NCBI GenBank assembly: GCA_030148725.1
Contig: JASBSU010000013.1
Coordinates: 62,001-126,000, forward strand
Length of the DNA: 64,000 nucleotides
Direction: 5' to 3'
Source of the DNA: Hyphomicrobium sp.
GTDB lineage: Bacteria > Pseudomonadota > Alphaproteobacteria > Rhizobiales > Hyphomicrobiaceae
A program made the position numbers and the translations under genes. Under the pieces are notes generated by a model that was given only the letters and a program-made list of their open reading frames with translations, was not told the DNA's origin and made no database searches. Below, one piece after another: positions 25,808 to 34,614 of the stretch (the stretch's first letter is position 1; every line of letters begins with the position of its first letter).

Positions 25808-26194
25808 ATGTACGCCTTCACAGAGAACAACAACGTGCAGCGCCTTTCCGATGGCGCCATCATCCCGATCGCCGAAGGCAATCGCGACTACGTGGCGTAT
25901 CTGGAATGGATCACGGACGGCAACGAGCCGGCGCCCTATGTGGCGCCGCCGCCGGCGGTGCCGCAGCAGGTCTCGCCCTATCAGGCGCGCATGGCGCTCG
26001 ACGCGGCTGGCCTGCTCGACGACGTCGAAGCGCTGATGGCCGATGCCACGATCACGAGGGCCGCGAAGATCGCGTGGGAGTACGCCACGACGTGGCAGCG
26101 CGACAGCCAATTCATCGCCGAGCTCGCGCCGGCGCTCGGTCTCAGCGAAGCGCAGATCGACGACCTGTTCATCGCCGCGGCGCAAGTGACATAA
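25808..26194 (+). CDS. Small phage-tail-associated protein
   Basis: A 128-residue protein starting two bases after the DUF2793 gene stops, so the two are translated together. It has an N-terminal segment with RLSDGAIIPIAEGNRDYVAYLEWITDG split over 12-38, a Pro-rich hinge (APPPAVPQQ), and a helical C-terminus (YQARMALDAAGLLDDVEALM, ITRAAKIAWEYA, LGLSEAQIDDLFIAAA). This layout is common in prophage genes beside tail fibres, where such proteins are annotated as tail-fibre assembly or hypothetical. Function is inferred only from the pairing. Confidence 0.75.
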   Translation: MYAFTENNNVQRLSDGAIIPIAEGNRDYVAYLEWITDGNEPAPYVAPPPAVPQQVSPYQARMALDAAGLLDDVEALMADATITRAAKIAWEYATTWQRDSQFIAELAPALGLSEAQIDDLFIAAAQVT

Positions 26195-26227
26195 GGGGGC
26201 AGCCGCCACCTCACGACCCGAGCGCCG

Positions 26228-26998
26228 TCAGATCTTCCAGCCGGAATGAATCGCCGCGATCCCGCCGGTGAGATTTTTATAGCTGACGCGCGCGAAGCCG
26301 GCATCCCGCACCATCTGCGCAAAGCGCTCCTGGTCGGGGAACTTGCGAATGCTCTCGACGAGGTAGCGGTATGATTCAGCATCTCCCGCCACCGCCTGTC
26401 CGAGCCGCGGGATGACCTCGAAGGAATGAAAGTCATAGATGCGGTCGAGGATCGGCACCTGCGCGTGCGAGAATTCGAGGCATAGAAAATGCCCGCCGAT
26501 CTTCAACACGCGGAATGCTTCGGCGAGCGCCTTGTCGATATGCGTGACGTTGCGAATGCCGAACGCGATCGTGTAGGCGTCGAATGACTTGTCGGGGAAC
26601 GGCAGAGTTTCTGCGTTGCCTTCCACCAGGCTGATGCGGCCGCTCAACCCCGCCTCTTCGACCCGCCGCTGCCCGACGGCGATCATCTCCGGGCTTATGT
26701 CACACAGCACGGCCGTCGCGTTTGGCCCGCTTGCCCGCGCATAGCGCATGCTTATGTCGCCGGTGCCGCCGGCCACGTCGAGCAGTCGGAACGGCTGCTG
26801 TCCGCGCGGCGGATTGAGCGCACCGATGAGGTCGCGCTTCCATAGCCTGTGCAGGCCGCCCGACATGAGGTCGTTCATCAGGTCGTAGCGCTCTGCGACA
26901 TTCGCAAAGACGCGATTGACGAGCCCCTGGCGTTCGCCTTCGTCGACGCGGCGGTAGCCGAAGCTGGTGCTGGTATCGCTGGGGGATTGATCGCTCAT
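26228..26998 (-). CDS. ubiE: Demethylmenaquinone/ubiquinone methyltransferase UbiE
   Basis: An S-adenosylmethionine-dependent C-methyltransferase of ubiquinone (and menaquinone) synthesis, 256 residues. Signatures are [22 protein letters not shown] split at about 30-51, the SAM-binding [11 protein letters not shown] (about 72-82), [14 protein letters not shown], and [15 protein letters not shown] with [11 protein letters not shown]. The closing [12 protein letters not shown] is the standard end of UbiE. It is divergent to mutM, an arrangement shared by many alphaproteobacteria. Confidence 0.96.
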   Translation of the reverse strand: MSDQSPSDTSTSFGYRRVDEGERQGLVNRVFANVAERYDLMNDLMSGGLHRLWKRDLIGALNPPRGQQPFRLLDVAGGTGDISMRYARASGPNATAVLCDISPEMIAVGQRRVEEAGLSGRISLVEGNAETLPFPDKSFDAYTIAFGIRNVTHIDKALAEAFRVLKIGGHFLCLEFSHAQVPILDRIYDFHSFEVIPRLGQAVAGDAESYRYLVESIRKFPDQERFAQMVRDAGFARVSYKNLTGGIAAIHSGWKI

Positions 26999-27076
26999 GC
27001 CCCGGACAATAGCTAATGCCGACAGCCGGCGCTATGCTCCCGCGCCCCTCCTCCCAGCGACAAGAAGTGGCCGTTA

Positions 27077-27982
27077 ATGCCTGAGCTACCCGAAGTCGAG
27101 ATCGTGCGGCGTGGGCTGTTGCCGGCCCTCGAAGGCAAGGCATTCCGCAGCGTCGAGCAGCACCGGCCGGACCTGCGTTTCCCCCTGCCCGCCGACTTTC
27201 CCGCCCGCCTCAGTGGCCGCAGCGTGGAGCGCCTGGAGCGCCGGGGCAAATATCTGCTGGCGCATCTGTCGAGCGGCGACGTGCTGCTGATGCATCTCGG
27301 CATGACCGGCTGCTTCACGGTCCACCCGGCCGGTGCCAAGCATCGATCTGCCATGCCGGTGCGCGTGAACGGCACGGTAAACGCGGCCGGCGATGGCCTG
27401 CGAGGCGCGCATGATCACGTCGTCTTTCACATGCGCGGTGGCGCCTCCATCACCTACAACGACCCGCGCCGTTTCGGTTTCATGATGCTGATCCCGAAGG
27501 CGGAGCTGGAACTGCATCCCCTGCTGCACCACCTCGGCGTCGAGCCGCTGAGCGATGCTCTGGACGCCGCCTATCTGGCGCGCCGTGCGAGCGGTAAGCG
27601 CGGACCGCTCAAGGCGTTCCTTTCGGATCAGCGCGTGATTGCGGGGCTCGGCAATATCTATGTCTGCGAGGCGCTCTATAGATCGGGGCTCTCCCCGAAG
27701 CGCGGCGCCGCGACGCTCGCCGACAAAGCCGGCAGGCCGACCGATCGCGCCCGTGCGCTGGTCTCGGCGATCCGAGCCGTCCTGGAGGATGCCATCAAGG
27801 CCGGCGGCTCGACGCTGCGCGACTATCGTCACGCTGACGGCGAGCTCGGCTACTTCCAGCACACCTTTGCGGTTTATGGGCGTGAGGGAAAGCCGTGTCC
27901 GCGTGCTGGTTGCGGCGGCACGGTCAAACGCATCGTGCAGGCTGGACGCTCGACCTTCTATTGCCCGCGGTGCCAGCGCTAG
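27077..27982 (+). CDS. mutM: Formamidopyrimidine-DNA glycosylase
   Basis: Removes oxidised purines such as 8-oxoguanine and nicks the DNA. The 301-residue protein begins MPELPEVE, with the catalytic Pro2 and Glu3. [10 protein letters not shown] supplies the conserved Lys, LMHLGMTG follows, then the helix-two-turn-helix [24 protein letters not shown] split at about 178-201. The C-terminal zinc finger has CPRAGCGG and FYCPRCQR, giving the four-Cys site. It overlaps tail-to-tail by three bases with the convergent membrane protein gene. Confidence 0.97.
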   Translation: MPELPEVEIVRRGLLPALEGKAFRSVEQHRPDLRFPLPADFPARLSGRSVERLERRGKYLLAHLSSGDVLLMHLGMTGCFTVHPAGAKHRSAMPVRVNGTVNAAGDGLRGAHDHVVFHMRGGASITYNDPRRFGFMMLIPKAELELHPLLHHLGVEPLSDALDAAYLARRASGKRGPLKAFLSDQRVIAGLGNIYVCEALYRSGLSPKRGAATLADKAGRPTDRARALVSAIRAVLEDAIKAGGSTLRDYRHADGELGYFQHTFAVYGREGKPCPRAGCGGTVKRIVQAGRSTFYCPRCQR

Positions 27983-28575
27983 GCTGTGCCGACGCGGCGG
28001 TACGTCACCAGCGACACGACCGATATCAGCAGGATCGTGACGCCGCCGGTGAGGAACACGACATTCGCCGCCCAGTCGTCCTTGGGCGTCGCGAGTTTGC
28101 CGGAGCCCACGAGATAGATGAGCGCCCCCACGATCGCGGCGACGAGGCCCATCGTCATGACCATGAGTGTCGTCAGGCCCTTCCCGTCACGCTGCGATGG
28201 ACTTCCTCCGACGAGCCGCTGCGCGACCAGCAGAGTCACTCCGCCGAGCAGCGCCATGCCCAGCCCATATTGCCACCAATGCTGCCAAACGAGCCCGCCC
28301 AGCGGGTAAACCGTGAGCATCACCGCCGCCCCCCAGGCATAGGTGACAGCGGTCAGCACCGAGTTGTCCCAAGCCCACGCGGGCTCGGAAGGGGACGCGC
28401 CAGACCGCCACAGCGGAAGGTTGATGCGCAGCAGCCAGAGCAGCACCTGCAGCGCAAAGAGAAGCGCCGCCATAGCGAACGTCAGCTCTGAATGACGTGC
28501 CGCCGCGAGCACCGCGATGACAGCGCTGAGTGCGGCCGCCAGCATCAGCGTCGGCAGCATTCGTTTCGCCTGCAT
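27979..28575 (-). CDS. Six-helix membrane protein, paralogue A of a tandem pair
   Basis: A 198-residue integral membrane protein with six predicted helices. I do not recognise the family. Conserved landmarks shared with the upstream neighbour are an [14 protein letters not shown] stretch followed by a [16 protein letters not shown] helix, and a [13 protein letters not shown] segment before the last helix. It lies 36 bases downstream of that paralogue and is surely co-transcribed. Its stop codon overlaps the mutM stop. The Trp/His-rich WxxWWQY motif could lie at a membrane face, but no redox or transport function can be assigned. Confidence 0.75.
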   Translation of the reverse strand: MQAKRMLPTLMLAAALSAVIAVLAAARHSELTFAMAALLFALQVLLWLLRINLPLWRSGASPSEPAWAWDNSVLTAVTYAWGAAVMLTVYPLGGLVWQHWWQYGLGMALLGGVTLLVAQRLVGGSPSQRDGKGLTTLMVMTMGLVAAIVGALIYLVGSGKLATPKDDWAANVVFLTGGVTILLISVVSLVTYRRVGTA

Positions 28576-28611
28576 GGGCCCTCCTTGGTGCCGCGTCGCG
28601 TGTGCCGGCCG

Positions 28612-29193
28612 TCAGGCCCGACGCGCCGCCGGTCCCCACAGCGCGTTGGCACTGATCACGGCGAGCGCGACAGCGCCAAAGAAGAAGATGCCGTTGGCGG
28701 CCCAGTCCGGCTCGCTCGGGTCGCGCGGCATCTTCCCGTCGATGATCATTCCGACGATGGCGACGAGCATGCCGACAAACTGTCCGATGGTGAGGTAGCG
28801 CGCGATGTTGAGCATGGTCTCGTCGCGGCGCCCTGCGGCATCGTCTTTGGACATCATCCACGCGAACCCGAGGCTCAAGGCTGCGACGCCGACGCCAGCC
28901 AGCACGTACTGCCACCACTCGTGCCAGCTGAGGAAGAGTTGATACGTCACCAGCATCGACAACCCGGCCCATGCCCAGACCAGCGCCATAGAGGACGCGG
29001 TCGCTCCCGCGAGCGCCGGCTCGCTGCTGCCACGTTCGACCCGTCGACTGCGGTCGACGAGGGCGAGCACCACGAAGACGGCGCTGACGGATGCCGCGAC
29101 CAGCAAATGCGCCGTCTGGCCTATCGTTGCCGCATAGCTGATTGCGACCACCCCCGCGACCAGCACCGACAGCCATAGCCATATCGAAGTCAT
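28612..29193 (-). CDS. Six-helix membrane protein, paralogue B of a tandem pair
   Basis: A 193-residue membrane protein, paralogous to its downstream neighbour: WHEWWQYVLAGVGVAAL matches [16 protein letters not shown], and PDWAANGIFFFGAVALAVISANAL matches [24 protein letters not shown]. The shared order (VWAW then LVTYQLF then WxxWWQY then DWAAN) shows an old duplication. Function is unknown. It is the promoter-proximal gene of a two-gene unit that diverges from rpsT. Confidence 0.75.
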   Translation of the reverse strand: MTSIWLWLSVLVAGVVAISYAATIGQTAHLLVAASVSAVFVVLALVDRSRRVERGSSEPALAGATASSMALVWAWAGLSMLVTYQLFLSWHEWWQYVLAGVGVAALSLGFAWMMSKDDAAGRRDETMLNIARYLTIGQFVGMLVAIVGMIIDGKMPRDPSEPDWAANGIFFFGAVALAVISANALWGPAARRA

Positions 29194-29291
29194 GAAGCCC
29201 CCCTACCAAGCTTTCCCTTATGGGCGACAACAGAGCCCAGGGAAGGCCGATCTGGCAAGTCCGCGAGACGCTTAACGGCGCGCAAGCGCCG

Positions 29292-29320
29292 TTGACCCTA
29301 CACTTTGTCGCGTCTATAGG
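29292..29320 (+). promoter_or_regulatory. Sigma-70-type promoter for rpsT
   Basis: TTGACC (29292-29297) and TATAGG (29315-29320) are separated by exactly 17 bases and stand about 120 bases before the rpsT start codon. Both hexamers are near consensus for a housekeeping promoter, as expected for a ribosomal protein gene. Confidence 0.7.
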
Positions 29321-29438
29321 ATCGCCACTTGACGCCGCTCGGAGCTTCGTGTTTCGGGCGGCAGACGCATTTGGACAAGGCTACACCTGGGGTGGCGCCT
29401 GCGTTCGGGCGACGGCAGGTGTTTTAGAGGAACGACAT

Positions 29439-29705
29439 ATGGCCAATACGAAGTCTGCAAAAAAGGCGGCCCGCCAGGCGGTCCGTCGCACGGAAGTGAA
29501 TAAGGCACGTACCACGCGCGCCCGCACCGCCGTTCGCTCCGTTGAGGAAGCGATCAAGGCCGGTGACAAGGACGCCGCCTCCAAGGCGCTGCGCAGTGCC
29601 GCTCCGATTCTGGCGCGCACGGCTCAGAAGGGCGTCCTTCACAAGAAGACTGCGAGCCGCAAAGTTTCGCGTCTCTCCGCGCGCGTTAAGTCGATGGCGC
29701 AGTAA
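29439..29705 (+). CDS. rpsT: 30S ribosomal protein S20
   Basis: An 88-residue basic protein that binds 16S rRNA. It begins [17 protein letters not shown] and is rich in Lys, Arg and Ala throughout, with [12 protein letters not shown] near the C-terminus, as in all S20 proteins. The ATG at 29439 follows TTTTAGAGGAACGACAT. The frame is open far upstream but without similarity. A GCGTC-GCAA-GACGC hairpin overlaps the stop region. It lies upstream of dnaA, the conserved alphaproteobacterial order. Confidence 0.96.
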   Translation: MANTKSAKKAARQAVRRTEVNKARTTRARTAVRSVEEAIKAGDKDAASKALRSAAPILARTAQKGVLHKKTASRKVSRLSARVKSMAQ

Positions 29706-30338
29706 GCGTCGCAAGACGCTCGGGGCACTCCAAATGAGGGTGCGGTAAGTTCGCAACAGCGCTGCCGCACCATCCACCGTCACATCGCGAGTCTTCAACA
29801 GCGCTAAGTGACGGATTCCGTGGCGCTCGACGCGCGGCAGGAGCCTTCTGCCCCCATTTCGCCCACAACCCCTACTGGGCGCTCCAAGCATAAAATGACG
29901 TTTCGGCGACGTACCAGAGGACAAGTTTCTCTGGTCGTCGACGCGTCTTCAGCACCCTTGAAAATCATCAACTTGCTGAAGTGGCTATCCACAATTCTTA
30001 CTGTCGATTCACAGGTTATCCACGCATTGGCGCCGGCGCGCGAGCCTCTGCAACGCATCGTTCATACACCGGTTACGCTTGCTTAACGCCGAGTTAAACG
30101 CTACGGTCCTGGGTGTCGAGGCGCGGGGATTTATCCAGTGCTCCAGCGCCCGTCACCGCCAGGTTTTGTACAGTGTCGCGTCCCTGGCTTCAGCGTAACT
30201 TATGTTCGGTTTTCGCGTATCTTTCTGGGCTTTGGCTCGGGAGAACCAGGGAATTGTTTTCCCTGTTTGCGAGCCGGGTATGTGAGCGGGCCGGACTGAA
30301 GCGCAAGCTCCGTTCTGTCTGTGAGTTGGAGGACGAAG
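29706..30338. other. Origin-like non-coding region between rpsT and the rhodanese/dnaA genes
   Basis: These 633 bases hold no convincing gene. They contain DnaA-box-like words CTATCCACA (29985-29993), TTATCCACG (30016-30024) and TTATCCAGT (30131-30139); the first two each differ from TTATCCACA by one base. There is a perfect TTAA-N7-TTAA CtrA-type site at 30083-30097, and three GANTC methylation sites at 29789, 29814 and 30006. The combination resembles an alphaproteobacterial chromosome origin or a cell-cycle-controlled dnaA promoter. A clear AT-rich unwinding segment is not evident, so origin function is not proven. Confidence 0.5.
30083..30097 (+). promoter_or_regulatory. CtrA-type binding site TTAA-N7-TTAA
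   Basis: TTAA at 30083-30086 and TTAA at 30094-30097 have the exact seven-base spacing of the CtrA consensus. It lies among the DnaA-box-like words upstream of dnaA, where CtrA is known in Caulobacter to restrain replication initiation. Confidence 0.6.
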
Positions 30339-30779
30339 GTGGAGTCGTTGGAAGTCGTCCACATCGATGACGTGCCTGTGGAAGAGGTCTGGTCCCGTCT
30401 GGCGGAAGACGCGGGTGCCGTTCTGATCGACGTACGGACACGGGCGGAGTGGACGTTCGTGGGACTCCCCGATCTCAGCACGATCGGCAAGCGAGTTCTC
30501 ACAGTGGAATGGCAAACCGTACCGGAAGGCACAGAGGCGTGCTTTGCGGATCGGATGGCCAAGGCGCTCGATGCGGCGGGCGCAAACAAAGACAGCGAGT
30601 TGTTCTTCATCTGCCGATCCGGTGCGCGCAGTCGCATGGCCGCGGAAGCCATGTCTAGTGCCGGCTATCGACGATGCAGAAATGTGGCGGACGGTTTCGA
30701 GGGGCCTCTCGACGCCGATCGCCATCGAGGGCAGGTCGCCGGTTGGAAGGCGGCCGGACTAGCCTGGGTGCAAGGTTAG
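30339..30779 (+). CDS. Rhodanese-domain protein
   Basis: A single-domain rhodanese of 146 residues. VLIDVRTRAEWTFVGLPDL (about 28-46) is the first conserved block. The active-site loop is CRSGARSRMAAEAM (Cys near residue 86), whose CRSGxRS pattern fits a sulfurtransferase. Then GYRRCRNVADGFEGP is the typical end. The GTG at 30339 has GGAGG seven bases before it, better than the earlier GTG at 30321. It stands between the origin-like region and dnaA on the same strand. The link to replication is positional only; a role in tRNA or Fe-S sulfur transfer is as likely. Confidence 0.88.
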   Translation: MESLEVVHIDDVPVEEVWSRLAEDAGAVLIDVRTRAEWTFVGLPDLSTIGKRVLTVEWQTVPEGTEACFADRMAKALDAAGANKDSELFFICRSGARSRMAAEAMSSAGYRRCRNVADGFEGPLDADRHRGQVAGWKAAGLAWVQG

Positions 30780-30909
30780 GCACCCGTTTCGGAAGACCCA
30801 GATCAGGACCAATTGCGCAGCCGCGGCGGCGGAAGGCGTCGGTCGGACTTTGTCTGGGTGACTTTGAGGTGCAGTCAAACAAGTTCAAGAAGTGCGGGGG
30901 TTTTCACAC

Positions 30910-32487
30910 ATGCAGACGATTCAGAAAGCGGATCATTCCGTTGTTGGCGGCTTTGCGGGCGCTGCCACCAACGGCCTGGAAGAGCGTAACGTCGCGACCA
31001 TTCCGGCCAGCGCGCCTTCCTCCCTTATCACGGCCAGCAGCACGGACGAGCCACGCGGACAGAAGGTGCGGGCCATGCTGCGCGCGCGGCTTGGCGATGA
31101 CATCTTCACCAGCTGGTTCAATGCCCTTGAGTTCGAGACGTTCGAAGGCGGACTGGTCAAGTTCTCGGTGCCGGTGAAGTTTCTGCGCACCTGGATTCAG
31201 TCTCACTATTCAGAGGATCTGCTGGCCTGTTGCCGCGCCGAGTTCAAGGGTGCGGAGAAGGTTGAAGTGGTTCTTCGCCAGCCGGGTAATGCCGCCAGCG
31301 CACGCGCTGACGCAGAGCCCGTCGCGGTTGCCGAGCCGGCGAACGTCGCACGCAATGGTGCGCCGTCCGACGCCGGTCAGCAGCGCGGTCCGATGTTTGT
31401 CGCTCCGGCTCCCGTCGGTCGCACCAGCGTCGGCGGCTTCGAGGGCTCGCCCCTCGATCCGCGCTACACCTTCGACAGCTTTGTCGTCGGCTCGTCGAAC
31501 CGGATGGCTCACGCCGGTGCGACGCAGGTCGCCGAGACGGCTCTCAGCGACACGCCAGGCTTCAACCCGCTCTACATTCACTCGGCGGTTGGTCTCGGCA
31601 AGACGCATCTTCTTCATGCCATCGCATGGGAAGTGAAGCGCCGCGCGCCGAACGCCCAGGTGCTCTATCTCACGGCCGAGCGCTTCCGTTATCAGTTCGT
31701 CGAGGCCCTGCGCAGCCAGGACCCGCTGGCGTTCAAGGAGAAGTTCCGCGGCATCAACGTGCTCCTGATCGACGATCTGGAGTTCATGCACGGCGAGCGC
31801 ACGGAGCAGGAGTTCGATCACATCATCAACTCGCTGCTCGACGGCGGTCGTCAGGTGGTGGTCGCATCGGCACGCGCGCCCAACCACGTGGAGCGTCTCA
31901 ACGAGCGTATGCGCTCGCGTCTGCAGCGCGGTCTCGTCACCGAGATCGGCGTTCTCGATCACGAGCTGCGTCTCAAGGTTCTTGAGAAGCGTCTCGCCGA
32001 GAAGCGTGCGAACGACCCCTCCTTTGCGCTGGGCCGCGATATCCTCGCGCTCCTGGCCGACCGCCTCACGGAGAGCGGCCGCGAGCTCGAAGGGGCCATC
32101 ACGCGCCTGTACGCCACGTGGCAGTACATGCGCACGCCGATCACCCCGGATGTTGCCGAGACAGTGATCCGCGATCTGGTGCAGGGCCTTGAGCCCCGCC
32201 GCATCAAGATCGAGGACATCCTGCGCATCATCTCGCGGCACTTCGGCGTGTCCAAGGGAGACCTCCTCTCGCAGCGTCGCCACCGCTCGGTGGTCTGGCC
32301 GCGGCAGGTGGGCATGTACCTCGCCAAGCAGCTTACGGCCCGTTCGCTCCCCGAAATCGGCCGCCGCTTCGGTAACCGCGACCACACCACGGTCCTGCAC
32401 GCCATCCGCAAGATCGAGGGTGAACTGGCCGGAAATCCGCGTCTCAAGGAAGAACTTGAGGAACTGAAGCGCCTCCTGAGCCATTAA
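30910..32487 (+). CDS. dnaA: Chromosomal replication initiator DnaA
   Basis: Binds DnaA boxes, opens the origin and loads the helicase. The 525-residue protein has the N-terminal domain I (about 48-120), a variable linker, and an AAA+ domain with SAVGLGKTHLLHA (about 225-237) and LLIDDLEFMHG. The first Gly of the Walker A is Ser, as I recall for other Hyphomicrobiales. Domain IV ends with the DNA-binding signature FGNRDHTTVLHAIRKIE. I chose the ATG at 30910, preceded by GGGGG; a GTG at 30892 is possible. A GATTC methylation site lies just inside the coding start. Confidence 0.97.
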   Translation: MQTIQKADHSVVGGFAGAATNGLEERNVATIPASAPSSLITASSTDEPRGQKVRAMLRARLGDDIFTSWFNALEFETFEGGLVKFSVPVKFLRTWIQSHYSEDLLACCRAEFKGAEKVEVVLRQPGNAASARADAEPVAVAEPANVARNGAPSDAGQQRGPMFVAPAPVGRTSVGGFEGSPLDPRYTFDSFVVGSSNRMAHAGATQVAETALSDTPGFNPLYIHSAVGLGKTHLLHAIAWEVKRRAPNAQVLYLTAERFRYQFVEALRSQDPLAFKEKFRGINVLLIDDLEFMHGERTEQEFDHIINSLLDGGRQVVVASARAPNHVERLNERMRSRLQRGLVTEIGVLDHELRLKVLEKRLAEKRANDPSFALGRDILALLADRLTESGRELEGAITRLYATWQYMRTPITPDVAETVIRDLVQGLEPRRIKIEDILRIISRHFGVSKGDLLSQRRHRSVVWPRQVGMYLAKQLTARSLPEIGRRFGNRDHTTVLHAIRKIEGELAGNPRLKEELEELKRLLSH

Positions 32488-32547
32488 GTCTGGCCCTTTA
32501 GGAACGGCCCGCCGCGCTTGCGAAAGTGCGGCGGTGCCAAGCGGGGA

Positions 32548-32572
32548 GGGGCGGCGTTTTTTGCGCCGCTCC
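32548..32572 (+). terminator. Stem-loop after dnaA
   Basis: GGGGCGGCG (32548-32556) pairs with CGCCGCTCC (32564-32572), one G-T pair included, around a TTTTTTG loop and is followed by TTTG. It lies 60 bases after the dnaA stop and probably ends or attenuates the dnaA transcript before dnaN. Confidence 0.55.
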
Positions 32573-32834
32573 TTTGCCGCAAGGCCCCTTCCCTCGCTGC
32601 CCACCCCCCTTGAACGTAGACAAATCGCCGATTGGGCCGCCCGGCTCTTGAAAGTGACGCCCCGCTCGGGGCATGTTGACCGGGGGCGAATCCTATACAA
32701 GACGCCAGTCTCTGGTCCCGCCGAGCTTTCCCCCTCGCAAACCGGACCGTCGCGCGACCTCGCCGGAGGTCACGGGCGGACCAGTACGAACCAGGCATCG
32801 AACTGGCTTTGAAGAACCCGCCGAGGACCTATCC

Positions 32835-33953
32835 ATGCGGCTTGTGATCGAACGTGGTGAACTCTTGCGGGCGCTTGGTCACGTGACCAGCGTCGTTGAG
32901 CGCCGCACGACGATCCCCATCCTTTCGAACGTTCTGCTGCGCGCCAAGGACTCCACGCTGGAGTTCAAGGCGACCGACCTCGAGCGCGAGGTTGTCGAGG
33001 GCGTCGCAGCCGACGTTCAGCAGCCGGGCGCCGTGACGGTTCCCGCCCATATGCTGCACGACATCGTCCGCAAGCTGCCGGATGGCAGCGAGGTCGATAT
33101 TCGCAAGGACACCGACAAGGAGCGGCTGACACTCGCCGCCGGGCAGGCGCGCTTCGCGCTGCAGACGCTGCCGGCTGAGGACTTCCCCGACATCGGCGTC
33201 GGCGAGATGGGCCAGGAGTTCGAGCTCACCGCCCAGGACTTGAAGCGCCTGATCGACAAGACGCGCTTTGCCATCTCCACCGAGGAGACGCGCTACTATC
33301 TCAACGGCATCTATTTCCACACCGCGCAGGCGGACGGAAAGGCGACGCTGCGTGCCGTGGCCACCGACGGCCATCGCCTCGCGCAGGTCGAGCTTCCGCT
33401 GCCCGCCGGCGCTGAAGGCATGCCGGGCGTCATCATCCCGCGCAAGACCGTGCACGAGCTGACGCGCCTCATCGAGAACAGCTCCGCTGGCGTCAAGGTC
33501 GCGGTCAGCCCGTCCAAGGTCCGCTTCGAGATCGGCAGCGTCACGCTGACATCGAAGCTCATCGACGGCACCTTCCCCGACTATGGCCGCGTCATTCCGC
33601 AGGGCAACGACAAGGAGATGACCGTCTCCAACGCCGAGTTCATCGGCGCGGTCGATCGCGTCTCGACCATCGCGTCCGAACGCGGCCGCGCCGTGAAGCT
33701 GAACATCAAGCCCGACAAGCTCATCCTGTCGGTGAACAACCCTGAGGGCGGAAGCGCCACCGAGGAGATCGGCGTCGACTACACCGCCCAGCCCCTTGAG
33801 ATCGGCTTCAACGCCAAATATCTGCTTGATATCGCTGGCCAGCTCGAAGGCGAACGCGCGACGTTCAAGCTCGCCGACCCGGGCTCGCCGACGATGGTCA
33901 ACGATCCGGGTGACGAGACCGCGCTGTACGTGCTGATGCCGATGCGCGTCTAG
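32835..33953 (+). CDS. dnaN: DNA polymerase III beta sliding clamp
   Basis: The processivity clamp of DNA polymerase III, 372 residues in three similar domains. It begins MRLVIERGELLRALGHVTSVVERR, split at residues 1-24, with ATDLEREV at about 52-59. RAVATDGHRLAQVE marks the second domain and ends with VMPMRV at the C-terminus, the usual clamp tail (M-P-M-R). The ATG at 32835 follows CCGAGGACC. The long in-frame extension upstream has no similarity. It is downstream of dnaA in the conserved order. Confidence 0.97.
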   Translation: MRLVIERGELLRALGHVTSVVERRTTIPILSNVLLRAKDSTLEFKATDLEREVVEGVAADVQQPGAVTVPAHMLHDIVRKLPDGSEVDIRKDTDKERLTLAAGQARFALQTLPAEDFPDIGVGEMGQEFELTAQDLKRLIDKTRFAISTEETRYYLNGIYFHTAQADGKATLRAVATDGHRLAQVELPLPAGAEGMPGVIIPRKTVHELTRLIENSSAGVKVAVSPSKVRFEIGSVTLTSKLIDGTFPDYGRVIPQGNDKEMTVSNAEFIGAVDRVSTIASERGRAVKLNIKPDKLILSVNNPEGGSATEEIGVDYTAQPLEIGFNAKYLLDIAGQLEGERATFKLADPGSPTMVNDPGDETALYVLMPMRV

Positions 33954-34041
33954 GGTTGGAAGCGCCTACGACATTCCACGGTCGCTTGAGCCCGGCGGTT
34001 GCCGCGCCATGCGTCACGCCAGCCAGGGCGGCTTCCTGAGC

Positions 34042-34614
34042 ATGGCGCCATCGCCGAGTGCTGGCACGGACCGCTTCGTGATCATCTCGGGTTGCTCGGG
34101 CGGCGGTAAGTCCAGCCTGCTCCGAGAGCTTAAGTTGCGCGGCTACGCTGTGGTCGAGGAACCGGGCCGCCGCATAGTCGCCAGCGAGCTGGAGAGTGGC
34201 GGCCATGCGCTGCCGTGGGTTGATGGAGTGGCATTCGCGCAGCGCGCCTTGGAGCTGTCTCTTGCGGACCGGGCATCAGCCGAACGCTTGCCGGGCTTGG
34301 TGTTCTTCGATCGCAGCTTGATCGACGCCGCTGCCGCGCTACGGCATTTCACCGCGGAGCCCGCTATCGACGGTCGCTGCCAGACGGTTCGCTATAATCG
34401 GCAGGTGTTCGTGACGCCGCCGTGGCCGGAGATCTATGTCATGGATCAAGAAAGGCGACACGAGATCACCGAGGCCATGGCCGAGTATGATCGTTTGATC
34501 GAGGTGTATCCGTCTCTTGGCTACGAGATCCGCGTTCTGCCGAAAATCGACGTCGGCGCGAGAGCCGATTCTATTCTGACTGCCCTGCATGCAAATCCAG
34601 AATCTGAAGCATGA
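34042..34614 (+). CDS. Small P-loop ATPase (AAA_28/NadR-like) upstream of recF
   Basis: About 190 residues with a P-loop GCSGGGKSS (about 17-25), EEPGRRIVASE after strand 2, and FFDRSLIDAAAAL as a Walker B-like kinase segment. The C-terminus contains an ALRHFT and EYDRLIEVYPSLGYE pattern typical of AAA_28 ATPases similar to the kinase domain of NadR. A phosphotransferase of a small molecule is possible. The start is uncertain (ATG 34042 or ATG 34009), and neither has a good ribosome site. Its TGA overlaps the recF ATG (ATGA), so recF translation depends on it. This insertion between dnaN and recF is unusual. Confidence 0.8.
   Translation: MAPSPSAGTDRFVIISGCSGGGKSSLLRELKLRGYAVVEEPGRRIVASELESGGHALPWVDGVAFAQRALELSLADRASAERLPGLVFFDRSLIDAAAALRHFTAEPAIDGRCQTVRYNRQVFVTPPWPEIYVMDQERRHEITEAMAEYDRLIEVYPSLGYEIRVLPKIDVGARADSILTALHANPESEA

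Noticed and set aside
24069-26194. A complete prophage or integrative element.
   Set aside because: No integrase, terminase, portal, capsid or att-like direct repeats were found around the two tail genes; neighbours rpe and ubiE are intact housekeeping genes.
29808-30086. A 92-codon plus-strand frame in the origin-like region.
   Set aside because: It crosses the DnaA-like and GANTC sites, lacks a ribosome site, and its translation is unlike a protein of any family.
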